Assembly: GCF_014201145.1 (NCBI RefSeq)
Contig: NZ_JACHDP010000001.1
Coordinates: 1,488,001-1,552,000, forward strand
Direction of reading: 5' to 3'
Origin: Micromonospora parathelypteridis
GTDB lineage: Bacteria > Actinomycetota > Actinomycetes > Mycobacteriales > Micromonosporaceae
DNA: 64,000 bases
The translations under genes and the position numbers were made by a program. Positions 1 to 10,002 of this stretch are shown here, piece after piece (the stretch's first letter is position 1; each line of letters opens with the position of its first letter). Below the pieces are notes generated by a model. The model was not told the origin of the DNA, did no database searches, and worked only from the letters and a program-made list of their open reading frames with translations.

Positions 1-1
1 A

Positions 2-541
2 CAGCACGGCGCGACCGCCCCGGTGCTGCTGCGCCTGGAACTGGACCCGGCGACCGACCCGGAGGCCGACTCGTTCCTCAGCCTGCGTCCGCCGGCCGGG
101 CACCGGGGGTCGGACGGGCGCTACTACGCGGCGGCCTGCGCGACCCTGTTCTCCGGGATCCAACCGGACGTGCGCTACGCCCGATCGGGTGACGCGATGA
201 GCCGGGCGGTCGCCACTGCCCGGGCGGCGCTGGGTGACGCGCGGGCCCGGTTCGTCGCGGGCCGTCTCCCAACGGAGTCGCAGCTGGTGGTCAAGTACGG
301 CCTGCCCGGCGACGACGGCCCGGAGTACGTCTGGGCCGGCGTCACCTCGTGGGAGACCGCGGAGCGGATCATCGGTGTGAGCGCCAGCGACGCCGCCACC
401 GACCCGAGCGTGCGGATCGGCGCTCCGGTGGTGGTGGAGGCGACCGAGGTGGTCGACTGGGCGGTCCTGGACGCCACCGGCGTCATCGAGGGCGGCTGGA
501 CCCAAGCCGTCCTGGACTCCGGCGAACCCCCAACCCCCTAA
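2..541 (+). CDS. DUF2314 domain protein, 5' truncated by window edge
   Basis: The reading frame is open back to base 2, so the first visible GTG (base 23) is probably internal and the true start lies outside the window. The C-terminal 100 residues resemble DUF2314: a basic FVAGRL segment, then VKYGL, a YVWAGVTSW block, and a DWAVLDATGVIEGGW ending typical of that family. The function of DUF2314 proteins is unknown. The gene converges on gcvT; its stop is followed by a C-rich stretch and a 23-bp perfect palindrome that probably forms the shared 3' end. Family assignment is by motif reading only. Confidence 0.6.
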   Translation, partial: QHGATAPVLLRLELDPATDPEADSFLSLRPPAGHRGSDGRYYAAACATLFSGIQPDVRYARSGDAMSRAVATARAALGDARARFVAGRLPTESQLVVKYGLPGDDGPEYVWAGVTSWETAERIIGVSASDAATDPSVRIGAPVVVEATEVVDWAVLDATGVIEGGWTQAVLDSGEPPTP

Positions 542-595
542 CCCCACCCCGGCCCACCCCGCCGGACCCCCGCCGGACCCCCGCCGGCCCCCCGC

Positions 596-656
596 GTTGA
601 TCATGAAGTTATTGCCACCGCCGTCGGCGTGTCGTGGCAATAACTTCATGATCAAC
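596..656. repeat. Perfect 23-bp intergenic palindrome (GATCATGA family)
   Basis: Arms 596-618 and 634-656 are exact inverted repeats of 23 bp around a 15-nt loop. The A+T-rich arm (core GATCATGAAGTTATTGCCAC) stands out in the GC-rich surroundings. It lies between the converging DUF2314 gene and gcvT, just after a C-rich tract on the plus strand (about 533-592). The core GATCATGA-GTT recurs at 32938-32995. It may act as a bidirectional terminator or mRNA 3' end. Confidence 0.9.
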
Positions 657-674
657 AGGGTTCTGGGGCGGGGG

Positions 675-1805
675 TTACTTCACTGAGGGGGTTACGAAGG
701 GGGGTTTGGTTAGCTTCAGGGGGGCTCGGCGGCCTCGGATGTCGATCTCGACCTCGTCGCCTTCGGACAGGTTGGCGTCGGTGTTCAGCAGGGCCAGCGC
801 GATGCCCTGCTTGCGGGTCGGGGAAAAGGTGCCGCTGGTTACCGTGCCGACCTGGGTGTCGCCCACGTGCAGGGTCATCCCGGGCCGCGGAATGGCCCGG
901 TCGACGGCTACCAGGCCGCGCAGCGTACGCCGGGGGCCGGCGGCCTTCTCGGCGAGCAGCGCGTCACGCCCCCAGAAGGCCGGCTTGTCCCAACCGACCG
1001 CCCAGCCGGAGCGGGCCTGCACCGGGGTGATGTCCAGGGAAAGGTCCTGCCCGTGCAGCGGGTAGCCCATCTCGGTACGCAGCGTGTCCCGGGCGGCCAG
1101 GCCGCAGGCCCGCAGTTCGAACGCCTTCCCGGTGGCGAAGAGCGCGTCCCAGACGGCCACCGCGTGCTCCGCCGGCACCACCAACTCGTAGCCCAACTCG
1201 CCCGTGTAGCCGGTACGGCAGACGGTCAGCTCCACCCCGGCCAGGCTCGCCGCGGAGAAGCTCATGTAGCCGTGCTCGGTGGGCAGGTCGAGAGCGGCCA
1301 GCAACTCGGCCGCGCGGGGGCCCTGCACGGCCAGCACGGCGTACGCCTCGTGCTCGTCGGTGACGGTGACCTGCGCGGGCGCCGCGGCGCGCAACCGGCG
1401 CACCACCTCACCGGTGTTCGCCGCGTTCGGGATGAGGAAGACGTGGTCGTCGGCGTACAGGTAGGCGATGATGTCGTCGACCACGCCGCCGGTGGCGTCG
1501 TCACAGCAGAGCGTGTACTGCGCCCGCCCCGGACCGATCCGGCCCAGGTCGTTGCTGAGGCAGGCGTTGACGAAGTCGGCAGCCCCGGGGCCGCTCACCC
1601 GGGCCTTGCCCAGATGCGACACGTCGAAGACCCCGACCGCGGTACGCACCGCGGTGTGCTCCTTGAGCACCCCGCCGCCGGCGTACTCCAGCGGCATCTC
1701 CCAGCCCCCGAACGGGGCGAACTTGGCGCCGGCGGCGATGTGCCGCTCGTGCAGCGGGGAACGGCGCAGCCGGGTCGCGGCGGCGTCGTAGGTCACGTCG
1801 GTCAT
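675..1805 (-). CDS. gcvT: Aminomethyltransferase (glycine cleavage T protein)
   Basis: GcvT transfers the methylene group from the aminomethyl-lipoyl arm of GcvH to tetrahydrofolate and releases ammonia. The 376-aa length fits the family. Recognisable blocks are the N-terminal [25 protein letters not shown] segment, [13 protein letters not shown], and a C-terminal domain with [11 protein letters not shown]. An upstream ATG at 1844 exists, but the start at 1805 is preferred because the conserved protein begins there and a TAAGTT hexamer sits 7 nt ahead, suggesting a leaderless message. The gene is divergent from pepA. No other gcv gene is in the window. Its cofactor supply links it to lipA and lipB downstream. 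Confidence 0.93.
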   Translation of the reverse strand: MTDVTYDAAATRLRRSPLHERHIAAGAKFAPFGGWEMPLEYAGGGVLKEHTAVRTAVGVFDVSHLGKARVSGPGAADFVNACLSNDLGRIGPGRAQYTLCCDDATGGVVDDIIAYLYADDHVFLIPNAANTGEVVRRLRAAAPAQVTVTDEHEAYAVLAVQGPRAAELLAALDLPTEHGYMSFSAASLAGVELTVCRTGYTGELGYELVVPAEHAVAVWDALFATGKAFELRACGLAARDTLRTEMGYPLHGQDLSLDITPVQARSGWAVGWDKPAFWGRDALLAEKAAGPRRTLRGLVAVDRAIPRPGMTLHVGDTQVGTVTSGTFSPTRKQGIALALLNTDANLSEGDEVEIDIRGRRAPLKLTKPPFVTPSVK

Positions 1806-1812
1806 GGGTGGC

Positions 1813-1818
1813 AACTTA
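1813..1818 (-). promoter_or_regulatory. -10 hexamer TAAGTT of leaderless gcvT
   Basis: Read on the minus strand, TAAGTT is separated from the gcvT ATG by 7 nt. There is no Shine-Dalgarno sequence in between, so transcription probably starts at or next to the start codon. Confidence 0.5.
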
Positions 1819-1967
1819 CCGGGGGCAACGTCGCTGGTTAGCATCGGCGGGAGCCCGCTGGCCCTGTCGGCGGGACAACCATCACGTCCGGCGGGTACGT
1901 TCCGCCGGAGACCTTCACCGCTGGTACGCGACGCCGCGACCGGCCCGGCCCGCCCGGAGTAGCTTCA

Positions 1968-3542
1968 GTGACATCACCCCGCACCACCAACCTGAGCCTG
2001 GTCGACACCGACCCGGCCGAGCTCGCCGTCGACGCGATCGTGATCGGCGTGCACAGCCAGCCCGGAGAGCAGGGCGCCACCAGCGGCCTCGCCGGCACCC
2101 TGCTGCTCGCCAGCGGCGCGGAGAGCATTGCCGCCGCCTTCGACGGCAAGCTGACCGAGACGCTGGCGCTGCTCGGCGCGACCGGTGGGCCGGGCGAGGT
2201 CATCAAGCTGGCCACGCTGGGCACCGTGACCGCCCCGCTGGTGGCCGCGGTCGGGCTCGGCCCGGAGCCGTCGGGTGCCGCACCGGCTCCGGAGACGCTG
2301 CGCCGGGCCGCGGGTTCGGCGATCCGGGCTCTGGCGGGCGCGCCCAAGGTCGCGCTGGCTCTGCCGCTGCCGGACGACGCGGACGCGTCGGCGGAGCTGC
2401 GCGCGGTCGCCGAGGGCGCGCTGCTCGGCGGGTACCGGTTCGCCGGCTACAAGACCCGTCCCCAGCCGACCCGGCGGGAGCCGGTCGGCGAGGTGCTCGT
2501 CGCGGTGCCGGACGCCGGCGACGCGGGCGCTCAGGCGGAGGTCGTCCGGGCGCAGGTGGTGGCGGACGCGGTCCGGCTCACCCGGGACTGGGTGAACACC
2601 GCACCGAACGAGCTGCGTCCGCCGTCGTTCGCCGACGCGGTCGCCGACGCCGCCCGTGACGCGGGCCTCGGCGTCGAGGTGCTGGACGAGGCGGCGCTGG
2701 CCGCCGGCGGGTACGGCGGCATCGTCGCGGTCGGGCAGGGCTCGGAGGCTCCGCCGCGGCTGGTGAAGCTCACCTACACGCCGCAGGGCGGCGGTAACGG
2801 CAAGCGGGTCGCGCTGGTCGGCAAGGGGATCACCTTCGACACCGGCGGCATCTCGATCAAGCCCGCGCAGGGCATGTGGGAGATGAAGTCCGACATGGGC
2901 GGCGCGGCCGCGGTGGGCGCGGCCATGCTGGCGATCGCCGCGTTGAAGCCGACGGTGGCGGTCAGCGCCTACCTGCCGATGGCGGAGAACATGCCGTCGG
3001 GCACCAGTTACCGGCCGGGTGACGTGATCACCATGTTCAACGGCAAGCGGGTCGAGGTGCTCAACACCGACGCCGAGGGCCGGATGGTCCTGGGCGACGC
3101 CATCGCCCGCGCCTGCGCGGACGGCACCGACTACCTGTTCGAGACCTCGACCCTGACCGGCGGCCAGGTGGTCGCGCTGGGTAAGCGGGTGGCCGGTGTG
3201 ATGGGCACTCCGGAGCTGTGCGAGCGGGTCCAGGTGGTCGGCGACGCGGTTGGCGAGCCCGCCTGGCCGATGCCGCTGCCTGAGGACGTGCGTAAGGGCA
3301 TGGAGTCCGACGTGGCGGACATCTCGCAGGTCAACGCCGGGATGGACCGGGCCGGTCACATGCTGCAGGGCGGGGTGTTCCTGCGCGAGTTCGTGACCGA
3401 CGACGTGGCCTGGGCGCACATCGACATCGCCGGGCCGAGCTACCACTCCGGCGAGCCGACCGGTTACTGGACCAAGGGCGGCACCGGCGTGCCGGTCCGC
3501 ACGCTGGTGCAGCTCGTCGAGGACGTCGCGGCCAACGGCTGA
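1968..3542 (+). CDS. pepA: Leucyl aminopeptidase (M17)
   Basis: This is a cytosolic di-metal exopeptidase that removes N-terminal residues from peptides. The M17 signature NTDAEGRMVLGDAI is at about residue 365 and the metal/substrate block VGKGITFDTGGISIKP at about residue 284; MKSDMGGAAAV and the C-terminal AHIDIAGP also match. The 524-aa length is typical. The chosen GTG at 1968 has CCGGAG about 9 nt upstream. The gene is followed by a strong hairpin at 3555-3582. PepA next to lpdA and sucB is a common actinobacterial order. Confidence 0.95.
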   Translation: MTSPRTTNLSLVDTDPAELAVDAIVIGVHSQPGEQGATSGLAGTLLLASGAESIAAAFDGKLTETLALLGATGGPGEVIKLATLGTVTAPLVAAVGLGPEPSGAAPAPETLRRAAGSAIRALAGAPKVALALPLPDDADASAELRAVAEGALLGGYRFAGYKTRPQPTRREPVGEVLVAVPDAGDAGAQAEVVRAQVVADAVRLTRDWVNTAPNELRPPSFADAVADAARDAGLGVEVLDEAALAAGGYGGIVAVGQGSEAPPRLVKLTYTPQGGGNGKRVALVGKGITFDTGGISIKPAQGMWEMKSDMGGAAAVGAAMLAIAALKPTVAVSAYLPMAENMPSGTSYRPGDVITMFNGKRVEVLNTDAEGRMVLGDAIARACADGTDYLFETSTLTGGQVVALGKRVAGVMGTPELCERVQVVGDAVGEPAWPMPLPEDVRKGMESDVADISQVNAGMDRAGHMLQGGVFLREFVTDDVAWAHIDIAGPSYHSGEPTGYWTKGGTGVPVRTLVQLVEDVAANG

Positions 3543-3554
3543 CGGAAGTGATGC

Positions 3555-3582
3555 GGAGGGGTCCCCGGGTGGGGGCCCCTCC
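3555..3582. terminator. GC hairpin between pepA and the 109-aa gene
   Basis: Arms 3555-3566 and 3571-3582 are 12 bp with one mismatch around a 4-nt loop. It sits between two convergent stop codons and lacks a T-run, as is usual for actinobacterial terminators. Confidence 0.7.
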
Positions 3583-3589
3583 GTGCGTC

Positions 3590-3919
3590 TCAGCCCCGCT
3601 CGGGCCGACGCTTGCGGCGCTCGTTGAAGTCGCGCATCCGCTGCGGGTAGCCCATCAGCCGGACGTCGTACACCGGGATGCCCATCCGGTACGCGAAGCG
3701 TCGGGCGCCGTCCGGGCCGTCGATGCGCCGGCGGGTCCACTCTCCGTCGTCGGCGATCAGGATGACCGTGGTCTCCGTCACCGTCGTCCGGGGCTCGATG
3801 TAAGCCTCGACACCGCGCCGGCTCCGAATGAAATTCTCGAGATGGTCCAGGTCGCCCCGATCGGCGGCACGGTCATGACTCGGCACAGCCGCCTGTTTGC
3901 GGCGCCGGAACAACCCCAC
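3590..3919 (-). CDS. Conserved actinobacterial protein, 109 aa, beside lpdA
   Basis: This is a small basic protein of unknown function. It begins GLFRRRKQ and contains DRGDLDHLENFIRSRRGVEAY, a central strand-rich segment (TTVILIADDGEWTRRRI) and a C-terminal VYDVRLMGYPQRMRDFNERRKR. The GTG start at 3919 is supported by a strong purine-rich ribosome site (GGGGGAGAGG) 4 nt upstream; a longer frame back to 4135 has no such support and would add low-quality sequence. Homologues often sit between pepA and lpdA in actinomycetes and are sometimes labelled oxidoreductase without visible catalytic motifs. It is divergent from lpdA. Confidence 0.75.
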   Translation of the reverse strand: MGLFRRRKQAAVPSHDRAADRGDLDHLENFIRSRRGVEAYIEPRTTVTETTVILIADDGEWTRRRIDGPDGARRFAYRMGIPVYDVRLMGYPQRMRDFNERRKRRPERG

Positions 3920-4097
3920 CGGACCTCTCCCCCACGTTGTGTCATCGACGACGGTGCCAAGGGTACGTGTCGATGACGTGTCGTTGGGCACCTCGGTACG
4001 CACCCTGTGCCCGGTGGTGACAAGATGACCGAGGTGGGGTGTGTCTGTGTTACACCTCTGTGACCCCCGATGCAGCGACGCGACCTGGGAGTTGGAC

Positions 4098-5489
4098 GTG
4101 AGCGAGCCGAACGAAGCGACCTTCGACATCGTCATTCTCGGAGGTGGCAGCGGCGGCTACGCGACCGCGCTGCGCGCCGTCCAGCTGGGCCTGAAGGTCG
4201 CGCTGGTTGAGAAGGGCAAACTCGGCGGCACCTGCCTGCACAACGGCTGCATTCCGACGAAGGCCCTGCTGCACGCGGCCGAGATCGCCGACCAGGCCCG
4301 CGAGTCGGAGCAGTTCGGTGTGAAGGCCGAGCTGATCGGCATCGACATGGCCGGGGTCAACTCGTACAAGGACGGCGTTATCGCCCGCCTTTACAAGGGC
4401 CTGCAGGGCATGCTGAAGGGCAACAAGGGAATCACCATCGTCGAGGGCCACGGCAAGCTGGTCGGCAAGAACGTGGTCGAGGTCGACGGCAAGCGCTACA
4501 CCGGCCGCAACGTGGTCCTGGCCTCCGGCTCGTTCGCCAAGAGCCTGCCCGGCCTGGAGGTCGACGGCGAGCGGATCATCACCAGTGACCACGCGCTCAC
4601 GATGGACCGGGTGCCGTCGTCGGTGATCGTGCTCGGTGGTGGCGTGATCGGCGTCGAGTTCGCCAGTGTGTGGAAGTCCTTCGGCGTGGACGTGACGATC
4701 GTCGAGGCGCTGCCCCGACTGGTCGCCGCCGAGGACGAGGAGTCGTCGAAGGCGCTGGAGCGGGCGTTCCGCAAGCGGAAGATCAACTTCAAGGTCGGCA
4801 AGCCGTTCGAGAAGGTCGAGAAGACCGAGAGCGGCGTCAAGCTGACCATTCAGGGCGGCGAGACCGTCGAGGCCGAGCTGCTGCTGGTCGCCGTGGGTCG
4901 CGGCCCGAACACCGCCAACCTCGGGTACGAGGAGCAGGGCGTCAAGATGGACCGCGGCTACGTGCTGACCGACGAGCGGCTGCGCACCAGCGTGCCGAAC
5001 GTCTACGCGGTCGGTGACATCGTGCCCGGCCTCCAGCTCGCGCACCGGGGCTTCCAGCAGGGCATCTTCGTGGCCGAGGAGATCGCCGGGCAGACCCCGG
5101 CCGTGATCGACGAGGTCGGCATCCCGCGGGTGACCTACTGCGACCCGGAGCTGGCGTCGGTGGGTCTGACCGAGGCGAAGGCCAAGGAGCAGTACGGCGC
5201 CGACAAGGTCAAGACGTACAACTACAACCTGGGTGGCAACGGCAAGAGCCAGATCCTCAAGACCACCGGCTTCGTAAAGCTGGTCCGGGTGGAGGACGGC
5301 CCCGTCGTCGGCGTACACATGATCGGCGCCCGGGTGGGTGAGCTGATCGGTGAGGCGCAGCTCATCTACAACTGGGAGGCCTACCCGGCCGAGGTTGCCC
5401 AGCTCGTGCACGCCCACCCGACCCAGAACGAGGCCCTGGGCGAGGCGCACCTGGCCCTCGCCGGCAAGCCGCTGCACGCACACGCCTGA
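4098..5489 (+). CDS. lpdA: Dihydrolipoyl dehydrogenase (E3)
   Basis: This FAD-dependent E3 reoxidises dihydrolipoyl groups of 2-oxoacid dehydrogenase complexes and the glycine cleavage H protein. The N-terminal FAD site is ILGGGSGGY, the redox-active disulfide is in [13 protein letters not shown] (CxxxxC), a second dinucleotide fold is [11 protein letters not shown], and the dimer-interface catalytic His/Glu pair is in HAHPTQNEA. Start GTG 4098 gives 463 aa and has TGGGAG 5 nt upstream; a frame extending to 4041 is less likely. sucB follows 65 bp downstream on the same strand, so the two are probably co-transcribed. Confidence 0.96.
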   Translation: MSEPNEATFDIVILGGGSGGYATALRAVQLGLKVALVEKGKLGGTCLHNGCIPTKALLHAAEIADQARESEQFGVKAELIGIDMAGVNSYKDGVIARLYKGLQGMLKGNKGITIVEGHGKLVGKNVVEVDGKRYTGRNVVLASGSFAKSLPGLEVDGERIITSDHALTMDRVPSSVIVLGGGVIGVEFASVWKSFGVDVTIVEALPRLVAAEDEESSKALERAFRKRKINFKVGKPFEKVEKTESGVKLTIQGGETVEAELLLVAVGRGPNTANLGYEEQGVKMDRGYVLTDERLRTSVPNVYAVGDIVPGLQLAHRGFQQGIFVAEEIAGQTPAVIDEVGIPRVTYCDPELASVGLTEAKAKEQYGADKVKTYNYNLGGNGKSQILKTTGFVKLVRVEDGPVVGVHMIGARVGELIGEAQLIYNWEAYPAEVAQLVHAHPTQNEALGEAHLALAGKPLHAHA

Positions 5490-5554
5490 TCATCCAACCG
5501 CGGCGTCCGGCGACGGGCGAAGATCCCACCAGGGGAATGAAGGAGTCTCAGAAA

Positions 5555-7399
5555 ATGCCGGTATCGGTCACCATGCCCCGGCTCGGCGAGAGCGTCACCG
5601 AGGGCACCGTCACGCGCTGGCTCAAGCAGGAGGGCGACACGGTCGAGGTCGACGAGCCCCTGCTCGAGGTCTCGACCGACAAGGTCGACACCGAGATCCC
5701 GTCGCCAGCGGCGGGCGTGCTGAGCCGGATCGTGGTCGGCGAGGACGAGACCGCCGAGGTCGGCAGCGAGCTCGCCGTCATCGCCGGTGAGGGCGAGTCG
5801 ACCGGTGGCGGCGAGGCCGCCCCGCAGGAGCAGCAGCAGGCCCCGGCCGCGGTCGAGCCGGTCACCGAGCCGACCGCCGCCGCCGAGGGCACCGCCGACG
5901 AGGTGGCGCAGGACGAGGCGCCGACCGAGGCGCCGGCTCCGGCCGCCGCCACGTCGGGCGAGGGCACCGCGGTGAAGATGCCGGCCCTGGGTGAGAGTGT
6001 CACCGAGGGCACGGTCACCCGCTGGCTCAAGCAGGTCGGCGAGACCATCGAGGTCGACGAGCCGCTGCTGGAGGTCTCCACCGACAAGGTGGACACCGAG
6101 ATCCCGTCGCCGGTCGCCGGCACCGTGCTGGAGATCAAGGTCGCCGAGGACGAGACCGCCGCGGTCGGCGCCGACCTGGCGATCATCGGCGTTGCCGGTG
6201 CGGCCCCCGCGCAGGCGAAGCCCGAGCCGAAGCCCGAGCCGAAGGCGGAGGCCGCGCCGGCGCCGAAGGCCGAGCCGAAGCCGGCCCCGAAGGTCGAGGA
6301 GCCGACGCCGGGCCTGTCGTACAACGAGCCGTCCGCGGAGACCGAGAGCTCGGCGCAACCGGCGAAGACCGAGCAGGCTTCGCAGCCGGCCGCGCCGACC
6401 TCGACGCCGCCGCGCCCGTCTGCCCCCGCGCAGGGTGGTGGCGAAGAGGCAGCCGGCTACGTCACCCCGCTGGTGCGCAAGCTCGCCAGCGAGCACGGCG
6501 TCGAACTGTCCTCGCTCAACGGCACCGGCGTTGGTGGCCGGATCCGCAAGCAGGACGTGCTCGACGCGGCCGAGAAGGCAAAGGCGGCCAAGGCCGCTCC
6601 CGCCGCCGCGCAGCCGGCCGCCGCGCCGTCGGCCGCCCCGGCCAAGCCGGCCGCGAAGCCGCAGCCGAGCGGCAAGCGGGGCACCACCGAGAAGCTCCCC
6701 CGCATCCGTAAGGCCATCGCCACGCGGATGCAGGAGTCGCTGCACGAGATGGCGCAGCTCACCACGGTGATCGAGGTGGACGTCACCCGGATCGCCAAGC
6801 TGCGGTCGCAGGCGAAGGACTCCTTCCTGCAGCGGCACGGCGTCAAGCTGTCCTTCCTGCCGTTCTTCGCCCTCGCCGCCGTCGAGGCGCTGCAGACGTA
6901 CCCGATCGTCAACGCCCGGATGGACCTGGCCGGCGGCACGATCACCTACCCGGAGGCCGAGCACCTCGGCATCGCGGTGGACACCGAGCGGGGCCTGCTG
7001 GTTCCGGTCATCCACAACGCCGGCGACCTCAACCTGGGCGGCATCGCCAAGCGGGTCGCGGACCTGGCCGAGCGGACCCGGACCAACAAGATCAGCCCGG
7101 ACGAGATCGCCGGGGCGACCTTCACGCTGACCAACACGGGCAGCCGGGGCGCGCTCTTCGACACCCCGATCGTGCCGTCGCCGCAGTCGGCGATGCTCGG
7201 CACCGGTGCCGTGGTCAAGCGTCCGGTCGTGGTCAACGACCCGGAGCTGGGCGAGGTCGTCGCGGTCCGGTCGATGGTCTACCTGGCCCTGTCCTACGAC
7301 CACCGGCTCATCGACGGCGCCGACGCGGCCCGCTTCCTGGCCGCGGTCAAGGAGCGGCTGGAGGCCGGCAACTTCGAGTCGGAGCTGGGCCTGGCCTGA
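5555..7399 (+). CDS. sucB: Dihydrolipoamide acyltransferase E2, two lipoyl domains
   Basis: This is the actinobacterial SucB/DlaT-type E2 core of 2-oxoacid dehydrogenase complexes. Two biotinyl-lipoyl domains carry the lipoylation motif [11 protein letters not shown], with acceptor lysines at about K43 and K178. Ala/Pro/Glu-rich linkers follow, then a peripheral-subunit-binding domain ([17 protein letters not shown]...GRIRKQDVL, about residues 305-345) and the catalytic domain ending in [16 protein letters not shown], which holds the catalytic His. An AGGAG 9 nt before ATG 5555 sets the start. Whether it serves the pyruvate or the 2-oxoglutarate complex, or both, cannot be decided from sequence. 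It lies downstream of lpdA and ends at a strong terminator. Confidence 0.95.
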   Translation: MPVSVTMPRLGESVTEGTVTRWLKQEGDTVEVDEPLLEVSTDKVDTEIPSPAAGVLSRIVVGEDETAEVGSELAVIAGEGESTGGGEAAPQEQQQAPAAVEPVTEPTAAAEGTADEVAQDEAPTEAPAPAAATSGEGTAVKMPALGESVTEGTVTRWLKQVGETIEVDEPLLEVSTDKVDTEIPSPVAGTVLEIKVAEDETAAVGADLAIIGVAGAAPAQAKPEPKPEPKAEAAPAPKAEPKPAPKVEEPTPGLSYNEPSAETESSAQPAKTEQASQPAAPTSTPPRPSAPAQGGGEEAAGYVTPLVRKLASEHGVELSSLNGTGVGGRIRKQDVLDAAEKAKAAKAAPAAAQPAAAPSAAPAKPAAKPQPSGKRGTTEKLPRIRKAIATRMQESLHEMAQLTTVIEVDVTRIAKLRSQAKDSFLQRHGVKLSFLPFFALAAVEALQTYPIVNARMDLAGGTITYPEAEHLGIAVDTERGLLVPVIHNAGDLNLGGIAKRVADLAERTRTNKISPDEIAGATFTLTNTGSRGALFDTPIVPSPQSAMLGTGAVVKRPVVVNDPELGEVVAVRSMVYLALSYDHRLIDGADAARFLAAVKERLEAGNFESELGLA

Positions 7400-7414
7400 T
7401 TCAGCACCAACGCC

Positions 7415-7449
7415 GAAGGGCGCCCCGGTCGTCGACCGGGGCGCCCTTC
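7415..7449. terminator. Terminator hairpin after sucB
   Basis: Arms 7415-7430 and 7434-7449 form a perfect 16-bp stem with a 3-nt loop, followed by a short T-containing tail. It lies between convergent sucB and the SDR gene and can serve both. Confidence 0.85.
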
Positions 7450-7461
7450 CGTTTGCGGTCC

Positions 7462-8397
7462 TCAGCCCTTCAGCAGGGCGGTCGAGACCTGCCAGAGCCG
7501 TTCGGCGGCCTCCGGGTCCAGCGCGTAGTCCGCGACACCGGTCCGTCCGCCGGGCTGGGCGGGGGCGGCCTGCTGACAGTCCTCGAAGTAGCGCCCGCCC
7601 ACGCCGTCGAGCAGCGGCGACGCGGCGACCAGCACCGAGGTGGCGGCACCCTGCTCGACGGTCTTCCAGGCCGCGGAATTGCCCGCGCGGATCCGGTTGA
7701 GCTCCTCCTCGCTGACGAAGCGCTGCAGGTTGGTCTGGATCGCTCCGGGCATCAGCGAGTTGGCCATGATGCCGTCGTCGGCCCAGCGGCGGCTCGCCTC
7801 CACGGCGAAGAGCACGTTGGCCGTCTTCGACTGCCCGTACGCCTGCCACGGCTCGTACTCCCGGCGCTCGTACTGGATGTCGTCGAAGACCACCGGTGAG
7901 CGCAGGTGGGCGGCGGAGCTGACCGAGACGATCCGCGCCGCACCGTCGGCGGCGAGCGCCGGCCGCAGCCCGGTGGCGAGCGCGAAGTGCCCCAGGTGGT
8001 TGGTGGCGAACTGCATCTCCCAACCCTGCGGCGTACGCATCTCCGGGGAGGCCATGATGCCGGCGTTGTTGACCAGGATGTGCAGCGGGCCGTCCCAGTT
8101 GGCCACGAAGTCGGCGACCGAACCCTGGTCGGCGAGGTCGAGCGGGGCGACCATGACCCGGTCGTTGCCGGTGGTGCCGGTGATGTCGTTGGCGGCCTTC
8201 TGGCCGGCGTCGGGGTTTCGGACGGCCAGGGTGACCTCCGCACCGGCGCTGGCCAGGGCACGGGCGGTCTCCACGCCGATGCCGGACGACCCGCCGGTGA
8301 CGATCGCCCGCCGCCCGACGAGGTCCACGCCCTTGATCACGTCCATGGCCGTGGAGGTATGGGCGAACGAAGTGGTGATCGGCTTGCTCGTCGTCAT
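7462..8397 (-). CDS. Short-chain dehydrogenase/reductase (retinol-dehydrogenase-like)
   Basis: This is a classical Rossmann oxidoreductase of 311 aa. TGGSSGIG binds NAD(P), NNAG lies after the fourth strand, and the catalytic YGQSK (YxxxK) is about 20 residues after a serine-rich strand (IVSVSSAAH). The substrate is unknown; the closest broad group by eye is the WW-domain oxidoreductase/retinol dehydrogenase type. Start ATG 8397 has AAGGA shortly upstream; the open frame extends to 8547 but the extra residues look non-coding. It diverges from ltrA across about 210 bp. Confidence 0.88.
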   Translation of the reverse strand: MTTSKPITTSFAHTSTAMDVIKGVDLVGRRAIVTGGSSGIGVETARALASAGAEVTLAVRNPDAGQKAANDITGTTGNDRVMVAPLDLADQGSVADFVANWDGPLHILVNNAGIMASPEMRTPQGWEMQFATNHLGHFALATGLRPALAADGAARIVSVSSAAHLRSPVVFDDIQYERREYEPWQAYGQSKTANVLFAVEASRRWADDGIMANSLMPGAIQTNLQRFVSEEELNRIRAGNSAAWKTVEQGAATSVLVAASPLLDGVGGRYFEDCQQAAPAQPGGRTGVADYALDPEAAERLWQVSTALLKG

Positions 8398-8609
8398 GAT
8401 CCATCCTTGTCCAGGGCGGGTCGGACCGACCGGCCCACTGCCGGAGGCCGTAGGCGGCCATGATTCGGCCTCCGCGCCGACAGGCGGCGCTCCGGACCGA
8501 ATGAAGGCCGGTCCCGGTGTTTTCCCGCCCCGGGCCGGAGGTAACACGCGGCACCGCCGCCATCGCCGTTCGGGCCTCCGACCAGTCCGGACGCTGCCAG
8601 AGTGGGACC

Positions 8610-9947
8610 GTGGGCGGCTACCGGCGGGGTGGGCAACTGGGCCCTGCCGTCCCGATCGCCCCCGGTGCCCGGGTGGACAAGTTCGAGGTCTTCTTCGACC
8701 TGGTCTTCGTCTTCTCGTTCTTCATCATCACCCGGGCGACCGCCGCGAACATCTCCGGCAAACAACTGCTGCATGCCGGTCTGGTGCTCGCCGTGCTCTG
8801 GTGGTGCTGGGTGGTGCACAGTCTGGTCGCCACCCGGGTCCGGCTCGGCGAGGGCTACGTCCCGGTGCTCATGGTGATCGCGATGGCCGCCCTGTTCGCG
8901 TTCGCGCTCGGGCTGCCGCAGGCGTTCAGTGACCCGAAGGGCAGCGCTGCCGGCCCGATGCTGGTGGCGATCAGCTACGTCGTGGTCCGCGCCGTCCACA
9001 TGATCCTCTACGCCCATGTGGTGCGCAACAGCCCACAGGAGCGCCGGCAACTGCGGCGCTTCGCCCCGGAGCTGGCGGTGAGCATCGTGCTGCTGCTGGC
9101 CGCTGCGCTGATCCCGCCGCAGATCGCCGACCCTGACCGGGCCGCCACGGTCCGCGACAGCCTGTGGATCGCCGTGGTGGTCGTGCAGTACGCCACCGGC
9201 TTCATCGTCGGCACCTGGGGCTGGGGGGTGACCAGCGCCGAACACTGGACGGAGCGCTACGACCTCATCTTGATCATCGCGCTGGGCGAGTCGGTGATCT
9301 CCACGGGCGTGGGCGGCAACCTGCTCGGCAAGCCGGTGACCTGGCCGGCGGTGGCGGCCGCCTCGCTCGGCATCGTGATCACGGCTGCCCTCTGGTGGGC
9401 GCATTTCGACTTCATCGGGCCCGCTGCCCGGATCGCCCTGCACTCGGCGGAGGGTGGCCCGCGGGTGGCGATGGCTCGCGACGCGTACGCCTACCTCTAC
9501 CTGCCGATGATCGCCGGAGTGATCCTCTTCTCCATCGGCAACGAGGAGATCCTCCACAAGATCACCGACCCGGCCGGTGGGATCGCCGAGAAGATCGAGG
9601 GACCGGGCGTACCGATGTTCTTCGGTGGGTTGATCTGCTATTTCGCCGTCAACATGCTGTTCCAACTGCGCACCCTGCACACCGTCAGCTGGTCCCGGGT
9701 CGGCGTCATCCTGGTGCTCACGGTGGCCCTGCCGATCGCCCAGCACCTGCCGGCGCTCGGCGCGCTCACCCTCGCGACCGTGATCTGCGTCGGGCTGGTG
9801 GCCGTGGAGGTGCTGGTGATGTCGAGTTCCCGGCACGCGCTGCGAGCCGCCGTCTTCGAGGAGCGCACCAGCCACGAGGCCCATGAGGCCGCCTGGCGTG
9901 CACGGTGGCACAACGTCGAGGAGACCGACGAGCCGACCACACCATGA
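8610..9947 (+). CDS. ltrA: Low-temperature-requirement A (LtrA) family membrane protein
   Basis: This is a polytopic membrane protein of 445 aa. The family hallmark KFEVFFDLVFVFSFF near the N-terminus is followed by roughly twelve hydrophobic segments, including a conserved WWAHFDFIGP block near residue 270 and RYDLILIIALGES about 40 residues earlier. LtrA proteins were named from a Listeria cold-growth phenotype, but their molecular function is not established. The GTG at 8610 (VGGYRRGGQ) is preferred over in-frame starts further upstream, which would add non-conserved residues. A weak -10-like CAGAGT lies 6 nt upstream. Confidence 0.85.
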   Translation: MGGYRRGGQLGPAVPIAPGARVDKFEVFFDLVFVFSFFIITRATAANISGKQLLHAGLVLAVLWWCWVVHSLVATRVRLGEGYVPVLMVIAMAALFAFALGLPQAFSDPKGSAAGPMLVAISYVVVRAVHMILYAHVVRNSPQERRQLRRFAPELAVSIVLLLAAALIPPQIADPDRAATVRDSLWIAVVVVQYATGFIVGTWGWGVTSAEHWTERYDLILIIALGESVISTGVGGNLLGKPVTWPAVAAASLGIVITAALWWAHFDFIGPAARIALHSAEGGPRVAMARDAYAYLYLPMIAGVILFSIGNEEILHKITDPAGGIAEKIEGPGVPMFFGGLICYFAVNMLFQLRTLHTVSWSRVGVILVLTVALPIAQHLPALGALTLATVICVGLVAVEVLVMSSSRHALRAAVFEERTSHEAHEAAWRARWHNVEETDEPTTP

Positions 9948-10002
9948 CCCACCCGTATAGACTCCGGCGCAGCGTCGCGGTGCACCCGGCACGAAGGCCG
10001 CC

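Noticed and set aside
3919-4097. Possible small RNA or extra gene between the 109-aa gene and lpdA
   Set aside because: The 178-bp divergent gap holds no convincing ORF or hairpin; only weak promoter-like sequences were seen.
5381-8563. 1060-codon antisense frame over sucB and the SDR
   Set aside because: Arg/Gly/Leu-rich translation typical of GC-rich shadow frames; sucB and the SDR carry complete domain signatures in the same DNA.
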